NCBI RefSeq assembly: GCF_022376445.1
Contig: NW_025954978.1
Location: 186,001 to 250,000 of the forward strand
DNA from: Fomitopsis serialis
Lineage: Eukaryota > Basidiomycota > Agaricomycetes > Polyporales > Fomitopsidaceae
DNA: 64,000 bases
Direction of reading: 5' to 3'
This document shows positions 56,746 through 64,000 of the stretch, piece after piece. The first letter of the stretch is position 1. Every line of letters begins with the position of its first letter. The position numbers and the translations under genes are program-made. The notes beneath the pieces were generated by a model. The model was given only the letters and a program-made list of their open reading frames with translations, was not told the DNA's origin and did not search any database.

Positions 56746-59205
56746 CTAAGCAGAGGGCGCCGCAATCGAACGCCACTTCATCTTGGTCACTAGGCCTACA
56801 AGAGCAAGGATGAGCCACATCGGCCACCTCTTCAGCAGACTCGGACGGCTACCGGGACGTGGCGGGAGGCTTGGCTTCAACATCTTGTTTAGCTTCTGAA
56901 TCGCGCCGCGCTATACCATACGGAGCATCCTCCGAGTCAGTTGAGCTTCCGCCAATGAGATGAAGCGGAATACGCACGTCGTAGGGCGGGTAGCGCGCAG
57001 ACATGAGCAGTTTGTCGACCCTGGATAAGTTGGCATATGAACTCGAAGGGAAGCACGACTGTATCGCGAAGCGACGCACCAACTCGGGTTATCTATGGTT
57101 GCCCTGAGATGCGTGAACGTGTCGAACCCAAACTTGCCCGTCGTGTATCCGGCTGCAATCGAGGTCATCGTCCATACCCCAGAAGAACAGCACCGGAGAC
57201 TCACAGCCGCTCGGGCCAATTCCGCCGAAGGGAAGGTGGTCCACTGTCATGATCAGTAAGTCAGCGGCGGTGCGCGGGCTAGATCGCAGCGTATGTGGTC
57301 ACGAACCGCCAAGGTGGAGGACTACTTCGTTTGCTATGGCGGCACCGCTCTGTGTGTTGTCGAACACTATCGTCGAGTCAGCTGGGTGGGCTTCTTCCGC
57401 TGGAACGAGACACAGAAACCTACCTTTGGCCTTGAACTTTGCATCCTTCGTGAACACGTAAAGCGCAAGAGGGTGGTCCCTGTAGGAAGTGAACACTAGC
57501 GCTGGCACCTGTAGCATACGCATACGGACCGGGAGTTCACAATATCAATAGCCTCGTCGACACTGTCCACGGGCAGCACGGGAAGAATAGGCCCGAAGAT
57601 CTCCCTGAACGCAAACAAAGTTCAAACTCTCTCAGCATCGAGAGGCACTGAGAAGCCGCCGGGAAACACGCACTCGGACATCAAGGTGTCGTCATCTTTG
57701 ACATCTTTGACGACTGTCGGGACGATGAACCGCCGCGCGGCGTCGACCTGGCCACCGAAAACGATGGTGCCGCGGGTCGAGTCGAGTAACCGCTTGAGCC
57801 GCTGGACGTGCGCATCTGAGATGATGTTCGCCATTGTGCCTTCCGGCGCCTTGATCGGGTCCACTGGGAAGAATTCATTGAAGCTGGCATTGTTATCGTG
57901 AGGATCTACGCGTTCCACCAGAATTACGTTGCACTTACGCACGCTGCAAGGCAGCAACGAAAGTGTCTTGGAACTCGCGCGGGACGAGAACGTAGTCAGG
58001 AGCAAGGCAAATCTAGATGGGGATGTTCAGATATAGCATCTGTCTCTTGTATTCAACCATATCATACCTGCCCTGCATTGGCGACCTTTCCCCAGAGTAT
58101 TCTCCTAGCTGCTGTGGGTAGATCGCACTTGGGGTCGATGATAACAGCACTTTTGCCTAGGTAGACAATGTGACATTACTGGTGAGAACAACAACATTTT
58201 CGCTGATGACTCACCACCAAGCTGTTCATTTATCAGCACATTTTTACAAAATCGGGCAGTGTGAAACGTACCTCAAGTGTCAAAGGCGTCAGATGCTCGG
58301 CTGCTGCATGACTGACAATTTTGGCAACCCGGCCATTACCTGTCAATGCAAAGTCAATGTCATGATCGCTTGCATCGGGCGACGGGCATACCAGTGTACA
58401 GGACTGTATGGTGAGGTTGAAGTCATGAGTTGTGTGTCAGTGGCGGCCACTGTCTTCGCTCACTGTGATTCCACGGGAGCTCCAAAAGCTATCAGCAGCG
58501 TGAGTCAGTCAGGTGAGACACTGGTTCGGCTTGAGGGGCGTACCTTGGTAGTCTCGGGGATAGCACCATTCACTAGCCTGAACACGTCTTGGTCAAGGTG
58601 CTTGGTGACGAGCTCCGCCATGAGAGCACTCGTCGCTGGTGTCAGCTCAGACGGCTTCAAGACAACCGCACACCCCGCTGCGATCGCACTGGCAAAAGGT
58701 CCGAGCAGCAGCATCAATGGGTAGTTGAACGGCGCGATGATCAACACGACACCCTTGGGCTCTTTCCGGATGGCAGGGCCCATAGGGAACCACGTCGGAC
58801 TGAACGCGACCTTCTCCGTCGCGGACCATTTCTTGACGCAGTCGTACGCCTCCTTCACTTGGCCGATGAGAGGGGCAATTTCGAGCCTAACATAGGTGTA
58901 AGACAATGCACTGCAGGATAGGAGCGGCCTTGCGCACAGGATAGACTCTCCCTTGGGCCGCCCGAGGTCGGCGAGCAGCGCATCCTCGAAACGTTCCTTG
59001 TTATCCTGCAGCAGGTACGCTAGCCTAAGCAGCTGGTCTTTACGGTATTCGATGGTTTTCGTTTTGCCGGAACGGAAGCCTCGGTGGAGGTCGGCGTGAA
59101 TCTGTCAAGCCGTGAAGTTGTAAGGCTATAACAACAAGAGACGTAGAGATGGCTGGGGTCGTACTTTGGTGATTTCCTCGACGGTGTGTATTCCAGTTTC
59201 GACAT
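56746..59205 (-). CDS. Membrane-anchored aldehyde dehydrogenase (ALDH3/fatty-aldehyde type) with micro-exons
   Basis: It oxidises aldehydes to acids with NAD(P). Seventeen exons give about 514 residues: 59205-59165, 59101-58938, 58886-58544, 58488-58464, 58403-58392, 58339-58272, 58221-58215, 58156-58068, 58012-57939, 57883-57674, 57604-57530, 57479-57424, 57366-57307, 57243-57205, 57152-57080, 57020-56978 and 56910-56746. Landmarks: '[16 protein letters not shown]', '[16 protein letters not shown]', '[13 protein letters not shown]', the catalytic Glu in 'LTLELGGKS', the catalytic Cys in 'NAGQICLAPDY', '[18 protein letters not shown]', 'HPLALYVF', '[10 protein letters not shown]' and 'FTHLRA'. 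The last exon encodes a Pro-rich linker and a hydrophobic tail '[18 protein letters not shown]', a C-terminal anchor as in fatty aldehyde dehydrogenases. Exon 7 is only 7 nt and exon 5 only 12 nt. One base is missing near 59182 ([14 protein letters not shown]). Confidence 0.88.
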
Positions 59206-61449
59206 GCTGGTTCAACGTTCACGTTCAGCTGCCAGCCTGTGTGCAACGCGTGTCGGGGAATGTGGGTGATTGCTGGGGAATTCCTGCGACCATAATGTCA
59301 ATATATATGATATCGACGGCTGGGGCTATGCTGACTCGCCCGCGGGTGTGGTGTTACGGGATCAGGATCGCCGGCAAGACGTCCGAGTTTGGCACCTTAT
59401 TACAAGACGTTCGTATGTGTTCCAGAACGGGTCCATCCTATTTCACGTGCTGATACAACGTTGATATTTAGGCGCCCGTGTAGTGTACGGTGCACACGGC
59501 CCAGTACCGTTTGAGTAACTGTAGTACTGGTATCCTACTACATAAGTATCATGCTGGAAAGTTATACGTACGTATATGCTGTCACCAATGATAGATTCAA
59601 GTCCTACACTATCACAGAGACGCGTTCGCTCAGATGCACATGAACAGCGGCTTGGCCCTGGGCCGGAGCCCAACTCCGAGTCGGGCCGGGTCCACGGCGA
59701 TCCCTCCTCTTTGCCGAGAGGCCTCGCAAGCTACCTACTATCATATTATCAATAGAACGGCCGCGTATCACGTGAAACCAGGGGTCAAATCACAACGACG
59801 AGCATAGTATCGAGTCGGGGTTTCATAACTTACACACCATTGACTAGCTCCTTAGGCGCCAAGTCGAGTCACTGTGTATCCGGAGGATGATGAGTATCAC
59901 AAGGAACCACGCACAACAACCTGCATTACCCCGGCCTGCGATCCTGCATTCATTCAGACTGAAGCACGTATCATGGGCACATGCGGACGTCCGATGCGCG
60001 GGGCCGCTGGTGGTTCAACATTTTCGTTCTGTGCTGTGAAGGCATACGCGGACGCCGTCGCATATTGCCTTGACTTTGCCTTCTTCCCGTACTATTTGGT
60101 ACCCGACCAGCAAACCTATCATATGGTGACTTGATACCGTGTTGACCGGTGATCGTTGAACGTTTGACCGTTCAAGCTATACATAATCTCCTGTAGACAG
60201 ACCCTAAACACGAACCTTGTTGAGCGGAGAGGGCGGTCGTGTACGGAGCTATACTTATAAATCAGCATCGCCTGACTGGGACTTCGCCGGGTTCGAGTCC
60301 ACCTTTTCAGGGTCAGGTCGTCTGGATCACTTCGTCATCAGGTATTGCATGCATGATGAGACTTTCAGCCAGCTTTACCCGGGAGGACTCGCGTAATTAC
60401 TTGACGTTCACAGGAGTTAACAGGGAGGAACTGGGATGAATGTCAACGCTTGAGCAGGTATCAACACGGCTTTGACGTACAACATTTTCCCTCAAATGGC
60501 CCAAATTCGTCAACAGTTCGCCTTCTCCTGATTTTGTTGTCCTCGCGAGATGAGCACACCAACGCAGCGTCTGGATTTTTTCCAGCAGCCTCGTCAGTAT
60601 ACGAGGCGAATCCACGCTGCCCTGATCGATCAGCTCATTTTCATGCTGGAATCTCAGACTCTTCATCTAAGTCTTCGAATTGCATGGTATGGTACGCACC
60701 TTCCTGTCGTCTGTCGGTACTGGGTTTCGATCCCCGAGTCGGCGAAAACAGTCGCGGTCCTGCTTCCGCTGCGAAAGTGCATTGAACGGTATCACTTCTT
60801 GGCTCTATGTAATAGCTGGAGGTTTAGAGTGCAAACAGCCGGGATTGGTACATGCATTGGACAGATGCGGTGACGTGCGACTCGACCGGTGCAGTCTGAT
60901 CTTCTCTGTCGACGCAGTTGCAACGTCGGACGAGGACGGTCCCGATGCCGACTCACATCATCTGCATAAGCATTCTACTCTCTTCGTGCATGACCTAGAA
61001 CCAAAGTTCAGTAGCTATCACGAGGTGGGCGGGGACCGCTGTTCCCGGACACGTCCAAGCCCGGGCAGCAGTCTGAAGAGCAAACCTGTGAATGAAGGGA
61101 TATGTATATGTACACAAGACCCTTACGACTCGCAGAAGTTACGTGAGCGTTCGGGGAAGCTGCAAACAACGGAGCAGCTGGACTGTGACGTGACCAGTGC
61201 AGTGTACAAGACAGCCACGGCGCGGCCGTCGCGCAATCTGGAGATCTGGCGGTTGTGGCAACATTGATCCCGATGCCCGACGGCGCATGGCGCCGCCACA
61301 CTTTACGATTGCCGACGCTCAGACGGCCGCGACGGTAAGTTCGACTCGACGTGACAGAACGGCGAGCGACCGACGGTGGATGTAAGATCAATGGAAGCCT
61401 TCCTACGACAACGCACGCCCACAATGACCAATACAGCTTGTATACTCTA
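59206..61449. other. Long intergenic stretch, nothing recognised
   Basis: Open frames near 60239-61267 overlap one another in three frames without a protein-like pattern. A tRNA-like B-box occurs near 60287 but does not fold into a tRNA. Confidence 0.5.
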
Positions 61450-64000
61450 TTTGCACAGCTTCTTCCTCGTCTCTGCAACCTCTTCGTTGCGTAGTACGAG
61501 CCGGGATGGCGAGTCTGCGAGATGAGGTAGACGTTTGAGTTGTTTCCTGAGTACTTGCCGGGGTGAGTGGACATTCTGGTCAAGGGAGTCGGTTGACGAG
61601 AGTCCATGATACAGGATCCAAGTCTGTCCTGAACAGGGTGCGGAAGGGATTGCACCCAGGATCTTGTTCACGCCGAGTGGTGAACAGTCCGACGGACTTG
61701 GACAGATTGCACATAACTGGTCGGTGTGTCATGCAGCGACGAGCCTGCTGGAGTGCAGAACAGCCATGTATTCGGCTTTACCGCACCGAGAAGGACTGTA
61801 TCGGTTCACCAGGTTGTCAGCTTCGAGCGCGAACTCAGTGTGGAGAACGATGAACGTACATTGGTGAGTGCTCCGCCCAGTGAAGTGTATAAGAGACGGC
61901 TCATAATAGCACGAATCCAGGAGGATGCGAAGGCCCCATGTACTGGTCATGCCAGGCAGACCGCTGCACCACAACTGATATTCTCGTCGTCCCGGCCCAG
62001 ACGGACGCATGTCCCGACGAAGGAGGCGTTGGTCGAGGGAAGGAAGAGCGCGCGATGCCCGACACGCAGCAACCTCGCCGTGCCCGGTTTCCTCTTCTGG
62101 TGGTGCTTCTTCCCCATTACCTAACATTCGCTCAAAGACGACCCCTGATATCCTCGCCCAAACGTCCGCTCTTCCGGCGGCAGAATGGCGATAACAATCT
62201 CTCACGGAGCCAATTTCCTAATTCTCACTGTGGGTCCACATGCCGAGTATGGACAGCCAGAACCCATCCAGGCGCTTCCGCACGCGTCCCGCATCCCATC
62301 CTCCACCACCACAGGCCCCCGCCGACCCTCCCGCAGGCCCGAATCGCCAGGATAGCTCTGGGTCGGATTCCGGCTCATTTGGCGGGCAGGGCGCTGCTCG
62401 GCAGCCACGCGTCCCCAGGAGCCGCAGCATGGCCAGGGTGTCACGGGCGCTAGCGCATTCGCTCAAAATACGGGCTTCAACGACGTCGGGCGGGCGACAA
62501 CGCTTACGCCACAATCCGGGCTCATAGTGCTCAATATGGAGGCGCAGGGCCTTTCGGTTCCGCTCAGGGTCCTCAATTTGTGCAGGAAGGTGGTCACGGC
62601 CAGCTTCAGTATGCGTTCGCGGGCTATGGTGTGCCTGCGCCATCTCTGTCGCCCTCTACGGGCTCGCCGCAGGTAAGGACTACTCCGGCCTTATCAGATC
62701 ATTGTATTCCTGAACTCATTGCATTTCAGCCGACCGGCAACACGAGCAGCGACTCGAGCAGCCCCCCTGGCTCGGCCGGGAGCCAGCTGAGCCAACATAG
62801 CGGCGGCATGGGCCCAGGAGCCCCCGGACGTGTTTCATGCCCCCGGCGTCGCAGGGCACGCGCACAGGGCGCATGGCCCGCAGATCGGTACCGAAGGACA
62901 CGTCCAGGGTGTGTATAACGCGTCGCCACAGTCGTTCAGTCCCGAGCCTCCGTATGGCGCATATATCCGTCACGGCGGACTGGAGCAGGCGGGGTACGGG
63001 AATGTGGCGCATGGAATGGCGGGTGATGCCTCGCAGCGTCCTCCGGCGCATCGGTTCGTGTCGACAGGCATCGTTGCGGGCCCGCCGTCGCAAAACACGC
63101 CGCGCCACATCCATGGCAGAGACCAATTCGTGCACCCACATGCACCCTCGCACCTGCAGACGCCCCAACTCGATCTGCGCACTCACCAGCTGTCCCGTGA
63201 AGACAGTCCGGTGCATTATGGAGGGCCTCAGCAGCCGTATGGTGTGCCGATCCTGCAACCACCGTTTATGGACGCGGGGAGCGTGCAGCAGCCCCAGCCG
63301 CCTCTGACCCACATCGCTGCGGCTAACCTGGGCGAGAACCTGACGCTGGACATGCTCTCCGACTCTGCTATTCCTGGGGAGAAGCCAACTACCCGTACCC
63401 GACGCTGATCAAGGCGGCTATTCTGGGGAGCCCGCGCAAGGCGCTGACGCTGCAGGGGATATACAAGGCTCTCGAGGATAGGTTCGATGGTTCAGGAGTA
63501 ACAGGAACGATAAGGCTTGGCAGGTGGGTTCCGTTCAGTCATCGTATTCACACCCAGGAACTGATGAACGCGACGCAGAACTCGATCCGGCATAACCTCT
63601 CTCTGAACAAGATGTTCCGCAGGCTGGCGAAACCGATCACTGAACCGGGCAAGGGCAGCTACTGGACGGTAGACTTTGCTGCTGGCGAGGGCAACAAGCG
63701 CGAGCGGAAGCGTACCAAACGCGCTGGTATGGCCGAGCAGGCGCGCCGCGCAATGGAGGGCGACGCTCCCTCTTCGTCGCATCAGGACAACAGCGTCAGC
63801 AGCGGGGAAGAAAGCGACGTGCCGGGACACAGCTTCCCTCCCGCGCCGTACCTCGGCAGACCGATCTATCAGGAGCCTTCTATCGACCCTGCGCTGCTCA
63901 CCCAGGGCCACGCAATCGGACAGGGCCGCATGTCCCCTCAGAGGAGCCCCAGACTGAGCCCCGCACCGTACGCCCGCCCAGCGTTCCCCATGTCGGTCCC
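61450..64000 (+). repeat. Fork-head duplication unit, copy B (cut by the window end)
   Basis: This matches the unit starting near 205 in order and orientation, including about 790 bases upstream of the ATG. The best conserved upstream block is 62150-62250. The homology continues through the fork-head gene to the last base of the window, so the full extent is not visible. Confidence 0.75.
62240..64000 (+). CDS. Fork-head (FOX) transcription factor, copy 3, partial; frame interrupted
   Basis: This paralog of copies 1 and 2 continues past the window end. The start ATG at 62240 (MPSMDSQNPSRRF) aligns with copy 1 at 990. Intron 1 is 62673-62729 with a normal GT donor, where copies 1 and 2 use GC. 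The fork-head intron is 63524-63578. The domain reads [20 protein letters not shown] ... FRSNRNDKAWQ once corrected, then [13 protein letters not shown] ... GKGSYWTVD and a basic KRERKRTKRAG. The following tail keeps the copy 1 motifs ('PYLGRPIYQEPSIDPALL', '[20 protein letters not shown]'). At least five one-base gaps are needed to read the gene: two in exon 1 (before and near 62487), near 62826, near 63385 and near 63486. The second half of the DNA-binding domain and the visible tail are clean. Confidence 0.75.

Noticed and set aside
60270..60315. A tRNA-like B box (gggttcgagtccacc)
   Set aside because: The T-arm stem does not pair beyond two bases, and no A box, anticodon arm or acceptor stem could be placed upstream.
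60239..61267. Overlapping plus-strand frames that together looked like a small gene
   Set aside because: Three frames overlap without consistent protein-like sequence or splice signals joining them; no motif recognised.
1..64000. Mobile elements or bacterial-type features (operons, CRISPR, integrases)
   Set aside because: No transposase, reverse transcriptase, integrase, terminal repeats or CRISPR-like arrays were seen; the genes are eukaryotic and intron-rich.

Overview
The window reads as nuclear DNA of an agaricomycete (mushroom-forming basidiomycete), most likely a wood-decay polypore. Genes lie on both strands, are cut by many short introns (about 46-105 nt, mostly 48-65, GT-AG with a few GC-AG), and encode eukaryotic proteins including a secreted oxalate decarboxylase, an alpha-arrestin, a SAGA-type ubiquitin protease and casein kinase 2 beta. 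No rRNA, tRNA, CRISPR array or recognisable transposon was seen. The lineage call is an inference from gene content and intron style.

Layout. 0.2-3.3 kb: fork-head factor copy 1 (+). 4.2-5.5: F-box protein (-). 6.1-7.0: ALKBH7-like dioxygenase (-). 7.5-8.9: membrane protein of unknown role (+). 9.5-10.7: mitochondrial-looking pterin-dehydratase-like protein with two zinc knuckles (-). 11.5-13.9: fork-head copy 2 (-). 15.4-16.6: tRNA-His guanylyltransferase (+). 17.9-18.7: acidic hypothetical (+). 18.9-21.6: Ubp8/USP22-type deubiquitinase (-), back to back with a HIT protein (+) at 21.6-22.4. 24.6-26.9: oxalate decarboxylase (+). 27.8-32.4: poorly assigned hypotheticals. 33.7-37.5: alpha-arrestin (+). 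39.0-41.0: FAD monooxygenase (+). 41.3-43.7: GUP1 MBOAT acyltransferase (-). 43.9-45.0: CK2 beta (+). 45.3-47.0: BCS1 AAA ATPase (-). 48.2-49.4: alpha/beta hydrolase (-). 49.8-53.7: TBC RabGAP (-). 54.1-54.5: COA6 (+). 55.6-56.5: hypothetical (+). 56.7-59.2: membrane-anchored aldehyde dehydrogenase with 17 exons (-). 61.4 kb to the end: fork-head copy 3 (+), running off the window.

Two things stand out. First, three fork-head paralogs sit in 64 kb. Copies 1 and 3 form a same-orientation duplication that includes about 0.8 kb upstream; copy 2 is inverted. All three have damaged reading frames outside the second half of the DNA-binding domain, and copies 2 and 3 carry the same one-base loss. 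Second, otherwise well conserved genes (GUP1, CK2 beta, THG1, oxalate decarboxylase, aldehyde dehydrogenase, FAD monooxygenase, arrestin, pterin-dehydratase-like) contain one-base frame changes, often in short homopolymers, while BCS1, TBC, HIT, COA6, ALKBH7 and the alpha/beta hydrolase are clean. Uncorrected assembly indels are the simplest explanation, and they must be excluded before any gene here is called a pseudogene.

The genes are mostly unrelated housekeeping functions rather than a pathway cluster. Several products are expected in mitochondria (ALKBH7-like, pterin-dehydratase-like, BCS1, COA6). Exon limits given in the entries were derived by hand from splice signals and reading-frame continuity with known families.
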